In this document: positions 53,841 to 64,000 of the stretch, one piece after another
How positions within the stretch are numbered: position 1 is the first letter of the stretch
Layout of the letters: every line of letters begins with the position of its first letter
Assembly (NCBI GenBank): GCA_030267965.1
Contig: BRYA01000158.1
Location: 444-64,443, forward strand
Reading direction: 5' to 3'
Length of the DNA stretch: 64,000 bases
Source: Triparma columacea
Lineage: Eukaryota; Sar; Bolidophyceae; Parmales; Triparmaceae
Translations under genes and position numbers: made by a program
Notes under the pieces: model-generated
Seen by the model: the letters and a program-made list of their open reading frames with translations, nothing else
What the model was told of the DNA's origin: nothing
The model's database searches: none

Positions 53841-55606
53841 ATGCGATTGCAAGCATTGCAAGAAAGAGTGTTGTCCCTCGCCTCCCGTTCCCCTTTTCTT
53901 ACCAATGTGAGTCGCGCATACAGCGTGAAGCTCCCCTCCACGTCGGTCGTTGAATCAACATCTGGCCACTTCAAGCTTGAAGATAAGCAGGGGGACGAGG
54001 CCCTCCATACCCTGGTGCTCCTGAGGCATGGGGAGTCGCAGTGGAACACGGAGAACAGGTACACGGGATGGTGTGATGTCCCGTTAACCCCCACTGGGGA
54101 GGGTGAGGCTAGGACTGCTGGGAGGTTGTTATTTGAGAGTGGAATTGGTGAGTCAACACAAAAGGGTCTTCCACAAAAGGGTCTTCAGCCCTCGCCCCCA
54201 TCCCTCTGCGTTAGCCCGCTCTCACCCCATCACTCCCCCCAAATCCCACAACTAGAACTTGACTGTGCTCATACTTCGCTACTGAAGCGTGCCTCCTTCT
54301 CAACAAATATGGCTCTCAACACATCCTTCCAGCACTGGGTTCCTGTCAACAAGACCTGGAGGCTAAATGAGCGTCATTACGGCGCCCTTCAGGGCTATAA
54401 TAAGGATTCCGCCTTTGAAGAGCTCGGGATTGACCAGGAGATGGTCATGAGGATGAGGTGAGAAGAGGGCGAACATCATGAGCAGGGCAGTCGCACAAGT
54501 GATCCGAGCCCATTGTACTCATCATTTCGCTCATCACAGGAGAAGTTACGAGACCCCGCCCCCAAAGATGCGGGACGACCATGAATTTTGGCACGGCGGT
54601 GACCGGAGGTACCGCGATTTGTCTGAGGACGAGCTCGAGGCTACCAGGGGTGAGAGGTGAGAACGGGCGAAAATCTGACGCAAATCCGACGTTCCCCGCT
54701 CACCCAGCAATGCTAACTTTCTTCCTCTCTCTTTACTCACTCGAACTTATCTCTCGTAGCTTGAAGGACTGCGCCAACAGACTCCGGCCATACTGGGAGC
54801 AAGTGGTGAAAAGGGACTTGAGGGAGGGTAAGAAGGTGCTCATCGTGTCCCATGCGAACACGCTCCGCTCGTTGATCAAGGAGATTGACGACATCTCCGA
54901 CGAGGATATCAAGGGTATGTCTATCCCCACCGGGATCCCGCTCCTTTACAGGCTCGACGCCAACCTCAAGCCTGTCCTGCCCTCCGACATCGAGAGCAAG
55001 TACGGGGCCGAGCCGAGGGGCTACACGTCGCGGCAGACGACAGACTACGGGTTCAATGGAGTCTTTATCGGGGACACGAAGAGGCTGGAGTTGATCCAGA
55101 GTAAGCGAGACTTGACAAATAGGGACTGGCAAAGGTGAGAACGTGTTTTTCTCCTCGCATTGGACGCTATAACAACATTCTTATTATGATTCGCTTCGTT
55201 CATCGCCAGGATAATCCTCAATAACATCTTCAACCAGACCGTGGAGGAGTGCGAAACGGCTACCGCGGCCTCCCCCATCGTGGACACCCGGCATTTGTGG
55301 TGGAAGGTGCATGAGAAGATGATGGGGGGACAGTGTTTGTCCAGTGAGTACGGCAACATGCTCCTCCTCCGCAAGATGTTCCACATGCTAGAGGAAATGG
55401 TTGAGGGGAGGAAGCAGAAGCAGCTGACCAAGAACGGTTTCAAGGCGATGATCGAGAAGCTCCACCTGGACAATGCAGGGAAGGTCATTCCGGCATTCGA
55501 ACCAGCGGACAAGCAGCGAAGAAGGAATTTTGCGCACATTAAAATGATCAAGAATGGCTATTCGAAGGCACACATGGATGCGCTTGTAAAGGAGGGAGTT
55601 ATGTGA
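53841..55606 (+). CDS. Cofactor-dependent phosphoglycerate mutase, probably mitochondrial
   Basis: Exons 53841-54147, 54256-54457, 54540-54656, 54760-55134 and 55210-55606 join in phase (465 aa). LVLLRHGESQWNTENRYTGWCDVPLT carries the catalytic His. TWRLNERHYGALQGYNK and VLIVSHANTLRSLIK complete the site. The enzyme interconverts 3- and 2-phosphoglycerate. The first 33 residues are basic, Ser-rich, without acids except one Glu (RLQALQERVLSLASRSPFL), typical of a mitochondrial presequence; stramenopiles often run lower glycolysis in mitochondria. The C-terminus has an extra helical domain of about 130 residues beyond the mutase core (DTRHLWWKVHEKMMGG onward). Introns 3 to 5 share GTGAGAA starts. 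Confidence 0.92.
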
Positions 55607-55674
55607 AGGCTTCATTTGTTGAACAAAAAAAATGGTTTTTGAACGGTTAAGTACTCAGTTGACCCCGTGATACA

Positions 55675-56870
55675 CTACTGAAGCTCAAGTATGGCATCCT
55701 CGGTGGCGTAGTCCTTCTTGTTCTCGTCAAAAACCTTCCTCAATCCCGCTACGTAGAGGGCGTGGTACTTGTCAACGTCCTCTTTGGTTGGCTTCTCTAT
55801 TTTGGGGAGCTGGATGGCCTCACCCACAACCAGCGTGATGTCGATATTATCAAAGGGTAAGATGCCGTACTTGCCCAAAAACCAGACGGGGGGGATATTC
55901 CGAGCAGCGAGCAAGTTCATTCTAGCCTTCTCGAACCAGTTCAAGGTCCAGTACGTCTTCTCCTCCCCGAAACTACGATGGGGCAGAAGCGAAGCGACGA
56001 CCGAAGTGGTCAGTAGTAAGAAATCAATGACTCTGCCGGAAATGTGTCACTTCGTTCCCCGTGTGCCGCTTCGCTCCTCGCTCTGCCTCACCTGAAGCAA
56101 GGCCTAACCTTGTAACCATATTGCAGGGAATACTTTATAAACCCTTTGCGCTTCAGCACGTAGCATCTGTAGGCCCCGTGCTTCAGTAACGATGCAGAGT
56201 GGAAGCCCCCAGGTAGGAGCGACACATTTTGCCCCGTCGACATGATTTTCTTCATCGACGATGGTTCTGCGGATGCCACACTGTTCCACGAAAGGACCTC
56301 CGAGATCAAGGGGATCTTGAAGAGAAGCGGGGCCACGAGCCACTTCATTCCCGTCGTGAGGGAACCCAAGCCATCAGAAGCATTCGCCAAAGTCCAGCCG
56401 CAACAGAGGGCCCCATGGGGATGAAAGCCGAGCAAAGTTTTGTCGTCCCGCTTCACTTTCTCACCTTGAATGATGAGGGTCTGGGTCCTGAAGTAGCCCC
56501 TAGAAAAGCAATACCGGTACAGCTGCATTGCGGGGGCCCATGGCTTGCTGGGAAAGAGGGCCTTGTAGGAGTAATACCCAATGAGGGCAAGCAGGGGCTT
56601 GTGGCTGTACTGCACAGCAGAAGACGTAACTGCAGCGAGAGGGATGACGGGAGACCCGCACTAAGAGGGGAGATGGTGAGAGTGACATGCGTAAATAATA
56701 AGTTAGAACTGCAACTTTTGAACGCCTACTTCCCTTATCGAGTTGCTGCAGTCATGAAAAGAACACACAACCTTACTCACCCAGAGGCCAAAAAAAGACA
56801 GCAGCCCAAACCAAGAGACAGGGTCGGCGTGCCTCTTACACGCCCTTTCGCGCTTTTCGACGTAAACCAT
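55675..56870 (-). CDS. DGAT2: Diacylglycerol acyltransferase type 2
   Basis: Exons 56870-56781, 56660-56092 and 55972-55675 join in phase (318 aa). Motifs are GFHPHGALCCG (catalytic HPHG), LLPGGFHSASLL, LKRKGFIKYSLQYGYKVRPCFSFGE and a final membrane-associated part. Two hydrophobic segments lie near the N-terminus. DGAT2 transfers an acyl group from acyl-CoA to diacylglycerol, making triacylglycerol at the ER. A monoacylglycerol or wax-ester acyltransferase of the same family is the alternative. The second intron folds back on itself (see findings). Confidence 0.92.
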
Positions 56871-57171
56871 ATAAACAGATGGGATCCCAGTTTGATGGGT
56901 CCAATCGACAATGTTTCTTCATTCAGGGGCCCCTGTAATCAGAGATCAGAGTTTCCAAAATTTGCAAGTCACCGAGACACCGGCCGAGCAGAGAGCTGCT
57001 GCAAAATTTGACACATTCTTGTGTGGAACTGGCGTATTTCCACATCCTTCGTTTGGACGTGATTGAAATCGAGTGGATCTTCCCGGGCAAGCTAACCTCT
57101 GCGAGCCCTTTTATTATTCTTAGGAACCAGACACCAGACATTGTCTCTCACAACAGGTCACGGCCAGAACC

Positions 57172-60100
57172 ATGAAGTTATTCTCATTCTTCAGTAGCAC
57201 ACCGCCTCCTGACCCTCAACGACCGACCGTGAAGTCCCTCGAGCTCCTCGAGTCCACCATCACTGGGTCTCCCGAGAAGGTCGGCGAAGAGGAGGCAAGC
57301 ATGGGGTCCACAAGTCTCACCACGAGGTCCTCCCCCAACAAGCCTCTGCATGTTGTCCTTGGGGGTGGCGATGACCTGTCTGATCCGTTCTCTGAGATGC
57401 CCGCTAATCTACCTCCCCGTCCCCCGAGTCCGAAATCGCCTTCAGTGGCGGATAATGATGAGTTTGTTGAACTTGGGGATGTCCGGAGAAGAAACTCCAG
57501 GCAAAAATCGAGGACAGGGTCAGACTATGATGAAGAGGGCGGGAATCTTGGTTCCGAGGTCGTCTCTCGTGAAGCCGAGTACAATAGCCGAGAAAGAAAG
57601 GTAACCTTCGGGTTGATTAATGGTGGGAAGTTGGCGGGAGTAGGGGTCGATGAGGACGAAGGTGAGTGCCCCACAGCCTGGTAGATTCAGAATCGTATAA
57701 CCTTGCTAATTTTTTCTAATTATCACGGCCCCTACCGTATCTCCAGGCAAGACGAGGCTGTCTTTCGCCGTGCGTCTCGTCACCACTGTTGCCACCATTG
57801 CTGGAGGGGCGCGTTCCTGCACTGCCGGTGCGGCCCTTCTCTTCATCTTCGGCCGCCTCTTCGTGACGACGGCAGTTGCATTTCACGCAGTCATGGACAC
57901 CACCTCTTGCCGCCTCCTCCTCAACAAGGGCGACAGCTTCAGAAAGTGCTCTGCCCCGCTGCTTCTGGTCCATGCCATAATAGACATTGGAATGAACTAC
58001 ATATACATTTACGCTTGCCAACTTGTCTACGTGGGATTTCTGCAAGAGCCCGATGGCACAACATGCGACGATTGGGTCTACCTGCACGAGACGCTCGAAG
58101 TCGTGATCGGTATCAGCAGCTTTGTCATTGCGACGCGGATTTGTGCCCTTGTCGTCACATCCTGCTATTTGGTGTTCGAGAACAGTAAGAGATTCAAGAT
58201 GTGTAGGAAGAAAAGCACGAAGAAGAAGATAAACGCTGCGCTGGAGGAAATTTGCCACGACGGAAGTTACATGAACCATGGGTTGGTCAAGTGGATCAAG
58301 CTCGCGTGGACGCTGTCCCTCGTCCTGGCTCTGAGCTGGGCCATTGGGGCGGCAGTTGGTTGCTTCAGGTACATCATCCTGGACACTCAGCCCTCCTCTT
58401 CCAGGCAGAAGCCCGCGCAAGACCTCTGTGATCCTCTCGACACGACCGAGTGCATTCTTCCCTTTCCTAGCAACTTCTTCCTGGTTGAGGACAGCACGAC
58501 TGATACTGGCTACAAGGTGAATTTTCCCGCGACATCGCTCCCAATCACCAAGAGTGGGGAGCCTGTGGACCCCTCGGTGGTGAACGAGCTGGATGGATTC
58601 AGCACGATGGCTCCGATCCTCTTTTACCTTCCTGGCTTGATGGAGGGGGGAGGCGCTGGTCTGGGGGGCGCGACCTTGCCGCCTGCTGATGATGTTGGGA
58701 GAAGCCTGGGAGCGAACTCTACGACTTTGCTTTTTGACATCGATAGCAAGGCTCTCGTTGCGCACTTTAGCGAGATCTACAATGAAGACAAAAAGCATCC
58801 TCTGCTTGTGATGCAGCCTGCGGCGCCTTTGAGTCACAACAGGCGTTACGGGGTGGCCCTCGTTGGGGCTGCCGGTCCAAAGGAGGAGGGCGACGTTCTG
58901 TTGAAGAGGAGCAAGGGGTTGGAAGAACTGTTCGTAGGGGAGGGGCCGAGGAGCAAGGAATTCAGGGATGTCTTGTTACCGGCTTTGGTCGAAGCTGCTC
59001 CGTGGGTGGTTGACGAAGATGGCGGCGTGCCAGATGTGGTCGACGGGGGGGGGGCTAGTGGGGGAGAGGGCGAGGGAGGGGAAGGGATTACGGATGATGA
59101 GGTGGAGGGGGGGGGGAGGGATGAGGAGAGAGACGAACTGCAAGGGATCATTCCGAGGAAGGTTCAAATGCTCTTCGACTTCAGCACAATTTCGGAAAAT
59201 AGCCAGCTCAAAAAGCTGAGGAATGTGAGGGATTTAACGCTCGACATTTTGAACAGGCCCGACTTTAGATGGAGTGAGGGAGAAAACGTAAAGGTTGTCG
59301 ACATTGTCGACGGGGACTGCGAACTCCCGGGAAATTATATTGCCAGGACTGTCCACTTGGCCCTGCAGACCCCGTGGTTCTTGCTCCACTATGGCAACGG
59401 AAAGAGGGGGAGCGTGATCGACAACAAGAAGATTGAGAGCGGAGTAACAGATTTGTACGGGAGCCTGAGGTTTTCTGTGCAGGTGCCGTGCAGTCTGAAG
59501 GAAGCCGCTCTGGACCAATTCAGCGGGAAGGACTTGAACGCCGTGGTCGAGTACGGTCACGGGCTGTTATACGGGAGGGAGGAGATGTTGGATGCAACGT
59601 TCTTGCACCGGATGGCGAACAACCAGGGCTACCTTTTAGTCGCTTCCGACTGGAGGGGCATGAGCATGTTTGATTTGCCAATCATTATGAAAGTGCTCTT
59701 GGCAGACCCTTCCCTCTTCAGGGCCACCCTCGACAACCTCGTTCAAGGATTCGTCGCCAAGATGACCATGCTTCACTATGTCAACAATGGCATGTTAGAA
59801 GCGGACTGGCTCACCTTCGAGGGACAGGACGGCATGATGAGGGTTCCAGTGGACGAAAACGTTGAGGTTAACTTTTATGGAATCAGCCAGGGGGGTATTT
59901 TGGGTGCAGGGTACAATGCGATGATGGGGATTACGGGCTTGCTCCAGCGAAGCATTTTGGGGGGCGCAGGAACTCCTTTCGCGCTGATCCTTGGTCGCAG
60001 TGCCGACTTTAAAGTTTTCAAGAACGTCATGCTCCTCAACTTTTACAACAGGAGGCACGTCAAGATCTTGACGAGCCTGATCCAGATGGCGTGGGACACC

Positions 60101-60505
60101 GTCGAAGCGGGGGGACTTCTGGCGCCGCCGGTCAGCGAGACGAGCCCTCCCGTGCTGATCCAGGCGGGATACGGGGACGTTGAGGTCCCCGTGGTCAGCG
60201 CGCAGATACTGGCAAGGAGCTACGACGCCAAACTGCTCCCTGGCAGACCGAGGGACGTCTTCGGGCTGGATGTCAGTGTTGCGGCGAACGGAATGGGTGC
60301 GCCAGGTCCAAGGAGCGCTCTCACGGAGGTCCTTTACATCAAGGAGGATGACGAGAAATCGGGGGGGACAGGATTCAACAAGGTACACTACTGCGTGCGC
60401 CAGGACGTGGCATTGCAGAACCAGATCGTAGAATTCGTCAACGAAGGTTACATCGTGGATCCGTGCGCTGACGACAGCTGCGTAAGAACTCAAGCGACTT
60501 GTTGA
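57172..60505 (+). CDS. Multi-pass membrane protein fused to a large alpha/beta-hydrolase
   Basis: Exons 57172-57661 and 57747-60505 join in phase (1082 aa). Residues 1-163 are disordered and acidic. About four to five membrane segments follow (VTTVATIAGGARSC, FIFGRLFVTTAVAF, APLLLVHAIIDIGMNYIY, VVIGISSFVIATRICALV, LAWTLSLVLALSWAIGAA). From about residue 385 comes a domain like bacterial secreted lipase/esterase proteins of the CDPLD..LPFPS..F family: LPFPSNFFLVEDSTTDTGYK, VNELDGFSTMAPILFYLPG and HNRRYGVALVGAAG. The Gly-x-Ser-x-Gly elbow is FYGISQGGILGAG near residue 870. Hydrolysis of lipid or ester substrates is the family expectation; the substrate is unknown. The signal-like coupling of membrane and hydrolase parts is unusual. 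Confidence 0.78.
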
Positions 60506-60574
60506 TTTTTTCTATTGTTGTTGTGTAGTTATTTATTACCGTTTCGCGAACACCGACCGTTTTGGTCAGGGCTA

Positions 60575-61909
60575 CTACAGCTGCGTGCTGAAAGCAGGCT
60601 GTTGCCTCGTCACTATAGCGCCAATCTCTCCCATTTCGATGCCCTCCTCTGTCACTGCCTGCCTCCGAGTACCAAAGCCAAGGCGGATGTTCATTTGGTC
60701 GATGCTTTTTCGGAACTTCTTCTTGACGTTGAGCTCCCCGAAGGGGAAGTCGAAGACGTGCGTCTTTTGGTCCATCATGATAGTGTTATGCCACAGTTCG
60801 CACAGTCGCACCTTGGGTTTGAAGACGCTCCCGGTCACGTGGAAGACCTGGACGCAAAAATTGTTCTGGATGGCGCAGTCAACATCGAAAACGTCGGATG
60901 GCTTCCCCTCGCCGGATAATTCTATTTTGTTGGAGGACCATATGACTTCGTGGTCAAACTTCTTGGTCGTCGTCCCGAGGAGGACCCTGATGAAGAACTT
61001 TTGGTTGTGATATTTTTCCGGAAGCTCTAGGATCTCCACTGACGTGAGGTTGCGGGAGGGGGTGTCCGGAACAGGGTACCGCTCACCCGGGTATTCTTCG
61101 GCTGGGAAGGAGCCGATGTTGGACTTAGGGGGGAGCTCCCAGATTTCCCTCCACAGCCGCTCGTAAAGCATGACGAACTTGCGCTGCGATGTCACCGTCA
61201 AACCCTTCTTGTTGGTGACTCTTGTGATATCGTAGTAGTCCATGGCCTCTATGGCGGACGGCTTGAAGCCGAGACGAACGAGCAGGCAGCACGTCATGAT
61301 CCCCGCCCTCCCCTTGCCGGCCTTGCAGTGCAGGGAGACCACGTTCTTGGGGTTAGCGTCCAACCAGGCCTTGGCAGAGTTGCAAAACTGTGTCATGGTC
61401 TCAAGGGGGGGGACGCCGTGGTCGCGAAAAGGATAGCGCTCCACCCTCCCGTCGAAAATTGCTGCGTCGTAGCCGCGGCCGGGTTCGCAGCAGAAGTTGT
61501 ACACCTTGTAGTGACCTGCGTGCTTGGTCTCAAGGAAGCGGGCAACCTGAAAAGGGGGAAGGGGGAAGGAAAGGGAGAAGGAAAGGGAGATGGGATTAGA
61601 ACCAATGTGCCTCACTTGCAGCAGAAGAGAAGAATGTTATCCGATGTCAATTTCCATTCTCACCTCCATGCGAGGGTTCCTGTAGATGTGCTCCACCCCC
61701 GTTGAAGGGAAACCGTGGCATATTATTCTGTCCGTTATGTACACCAAATCAAGGTCAAAGCCGTCCTTGACGTAGCGGCGCTTGGCCTTGGACACGAGTT
61801 TTCTGATGGGAGTGAGGATAGGGTTGCAAGGGAGGCAGAGGGAAGGACAGGGGCAGCACTTGTGCCAACGGGACTTCAGCGGACCCTCATCGAACTCCCC
61901 TGAGAACAT
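60575..61909 (-). CDS. PTEN: PTEN-family phosphoinositide 3-phosphatase
   Basis: Exons 61909-61664 and 61546-60575 join in phase (405 aa). A Cys-rich start ([13 protein letters not shown]) precedes [25 protein letters not shown] and RIICHGFPS, typical of PTEN. The active-site loop is [12 protein letters not shown], where PTEN has Thr at the Ala position. A C2 domain follows ([28 protein letters not shown]). The enzyme removes the 3-phosphate of PIP3. The catalytic Cys and Arg are intact. The C-terminus ends STQL, compatible with a PDZ ligand. The Cys-rich start might be lipidated. Confidence 0.92.
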
Positions 61910-62319
61910 GGCGGGTGGGGGGGGCGGGCGGGGGGGGGGGAGAGAAAGAGAAAGGGGAGAGAAACTAATGTGGATGGGAGCGGTTCAGGTCACGGGAGGA
62001 AAGAGTAGGGCAGGAAAAGGGGGGTTGGGGGGGGAGGGGGAGGGGGCAGCAAGAAGTTTGAGGGGTAGGGGGGGTTAGGGTACGAGAGGGTGGTGAGATG
62101 GAGGGGAAGGGGACGCACCAGAGAAGAAAGGGAGGTTGGGTGAAAAAAGAGTGGGCCAAACTGGGAAATTTTGACAGGGCCACAAGGTTTTGTTCATGAA
62201 GAAGAGGGAAACAATTCCAAAGTTAGAAGAGAAAGGAGGTGAAATATAGAGCAAGGAATTTTTGAGCATATCGTTGGGGATTATAGGAACGAGACCGCCA
62301 AGAGAGATCCGGGATTGGC
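61910..62319. other. Intergenic, G-rich
   Basis: Spacer between the divergent PTEN and coiled-coil genes. 61915-62110 has many G-runs of 5-10 on the + strand, such as GGGGGGCGGGCGGGGGGGG. They might form G-quadruplexes, but no gene is seen. Confidence 0.6.
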
Positions 62320-64000
62320 ATGGATGACGTTCTAGATGTCTTCAATGTTGAAAAAAAGTCAAAGGAGCCATCTCTCGAAGAGTTGGAAAATATGATGATG
62401 ATGAACAGGGTGGGCAGTGGGGGTGAGGGGGGGTCAAAGGAAGGTACAAGGTTAAAGGAGGGGTCTAGTTCAAATGAAGGTGGGGGGGAGGGGTCAATGC
62501 CCATGGAGGAAGAAGCCACCAAAGAGTGGGAAAGGTCATTCGGCGAACGACTGTTCAGCCCAATGCGAGATGATGAACAGATAAATATCACTGAAGAACC
62601 AGGGTACAGGAAGGACATATACGAGGCAGATTTCGTGGACTTCGACAATGACTTTTGCAGGACACCTCGAATAATAAGGCCACGCACTGAGGCCGTCGAA
62701 GTAAGCAGGCCAGGAACCTCAGTTAGTTGGGTGTCGAGCGTTCCGAGTAATGCGGAAACGGAGGTGGAGGAGGAAGTGCCTTTAGACACTTGGGTGGACG
62801 AGCCAAGATTACCGAACGCCTTTGAGAAAATAAGGGAGAAGTTCGTCATGGAGGCTGACTCCCACGGTGATAGTTGTGAGAAACTGGAGGAATTAAAGTT
62901 GAACCTGATCTTGGAGAACGAGGTCAATGTAGTCCAACGAGAGCAGCTAAAAAAGGTGAGGGGGTGGTATAAATTGTACGCACAACCTCAACCCGATACT
63001 GACACGCTTCACTTCGCTCACAGGAGGAAAAACACACCAGCATAGTCATAGGTAAACTCCGGGACATGAAGAAGGAGTACATGGAAATGGTCAAAAACGC
63101 CAACGCAGAGATTGACAAACTTTACAAGGACATAGACGACACTAGGGAAGAGATCAAAAGAGTCCAGGGCGAAAAAATGCACGAAATGTACAGGGTCCAG
63201 AAGACGGTCCAAGAGATCAATGTGAAGGAGGCAGAAATCAAACGGTTCCAGGCAGTCAATGAGAGCACAAAGAAGGAGAACGAAAAAACACAGAAGCAGA
63301 GCGACATCCTCCAGATAGGGCTAAAGACAGTTAAGGAGATAGGGAAGACCGGGAAGGAAGAGGTGAGAAAGGGTGGAGGTGGGCAGGTCAAGAGGCTTCG
63401 TTTGCTCACCCACACCGTCCCGATGTGATGAACGCAACACACGTATAGTTTGAAAAAACGAGCTGGCAACTCGCCAATGCGCAGAAACTCGTAGACTCGC
63501 TCATTTTGAGAACAGGAAAGGCCGAAGATGACGCAAGCATGTGGGAACAGAGGTACAAGATGGCCTCCAAGGACCTTTCACACGTGCAGAAACTCATGAT
63601 GAGCATGACAGGGAGCCACACCGAAACCCAGGCCGTTCTCTACAGGGACCGGGCCCTCCACTACCTCAAGAGCGTGGGGGCGGGGCGGGGGATCAAGGAG
63701 GCGTCAGTGTCAAGCGTTGTAGACGGTGGAAGCACCAGCAGCCTGCTTAGCGACGCGCTCAAGGCTCCGGAGCTAAGGAAGGAGGTCGGAAGGACGGGAA
63801 GGGCGAGCAAGATAAAGGGGGTGGGTCGGGATGGCAAAATGTACACGCTTGGAGGGGGGGGGGAAGGTGGGGGGATGGGTAAACACAAAGGGAGAGATGT
63901 CAGGACTCCAGATGTGAGGGTTACGAAAAAGAAACTGAAGCAGTACATGGAGAAGAGTGGAATGGAGGCGGTGTCAGCCGGGAGAGGAAAGTGGGGGGGG
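62320..64000 (+). CDS. Coiled-coil protein (3' end beyond window)
   Basis: Exons 62320-62955, 63024-63362 and 63449-64000 join in phase; the frame is open at the window edge (509 codons seen). The first 170 residues are acidic and low-complexity. From about 170 to 400 a long coiled coil dominates (LEELKLNLILENEVNVVQ, REEIKRVQGEKMHEMYRVQ, KETAQKL-like heptads). After it come Gly-rich and basic stretches (SKIKGVGRDGKMY, RVTKKKLKQYMEK). Cytoskeletal or axonemal roles would suit this layout, but no family is recognised. Confidence 0.72.

Overview
This window is nuclear DNA of a photosynthetic stramenopile. Genes have many short GT-AG introns, most with GTGAG donors. Several proteins begin with a signal peptide followed by an ASAF-like motif, as expected for plastid import through the ER. 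The plastid-type enzyme set (a CRTISO-family oxidase, MECDP synthase) and a mitochondrial-looking presequence on phosphoglycerate mutase also fit stramenopiles. The very large START-like/multi-membrane protein at the left end and the general protein style suggest a bolidophyte (Triparma-like) alga, but that narrower placement is inference.

Layout. 1-2000 is gene-poor, repeat-rich DNA: 174-bp, 12-bp, 18-bp and degenerate 55-75-bp tandem arrays, some telomere-like, so probably subtelomeric. 2012-7113 (-) is the START-like membrane protein, with tandemly duplicated 5' exons. 7.8-15.4 kb holds a CREST-superfamily ceramidase-like protein, a degenerate ribulose-phosphate 3-epimerase, a CRTISO-family oxidase and an EF-hand protein. 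16-25.8 kb holds a Ser-rich protein, a GxGYxYP/Leu-rich/C2 protein, a PWWP-like protein and a small Pro-rich protein whose intron carries a hAT-like MITE. 26-32.7 kb holds a conserved unknown, a tandem C2H2 protein, a plastid-type membrane protein, a thioredoxin-fold secreted protein and another plastid-type membrane protein. 33-43.5 kb holds an EGF-like secreted protein, IspF, a GDNP-motif protein, UNC119, an STI1-domain co-chaperone-like protein, a multi-pass membrane protein and a sulfotransferase-like protein. 43.6-49.6 kb holds an amino-acid transporter, a small membrane protein and a SPEF1-type CH/WW protein. 50-64 kb holds a GH35 beta-galactosidase with a frameshift, glycerate 2-kinase, phosphoglycerate mutase, DGAT2, a membrane-hydrolase fusion, PTEN and a coiled-coil protein that runs off the window.

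How the genes fit together. There are no operons; genes sit head-to-head or tail-to-tail with short spacers, as in a compact algal genome. Shared themes are plastid isoprenoid/carotenoid metabolism (IspF, CRTISO-like), lower glycolysis and glycerate use (PGM, glycerate kinase), storage lipid (DGAT2), phosphoinositide signalling (PTEN), and cilium-linked proteins (UNC119, SPEF1-like). Exon joins given below were checked by splice-site phase. The exceptions, stated in the entries, are the 5' ends of three genes: the GxGYxYP protein, the 26-28 kb unknown and UNC119.
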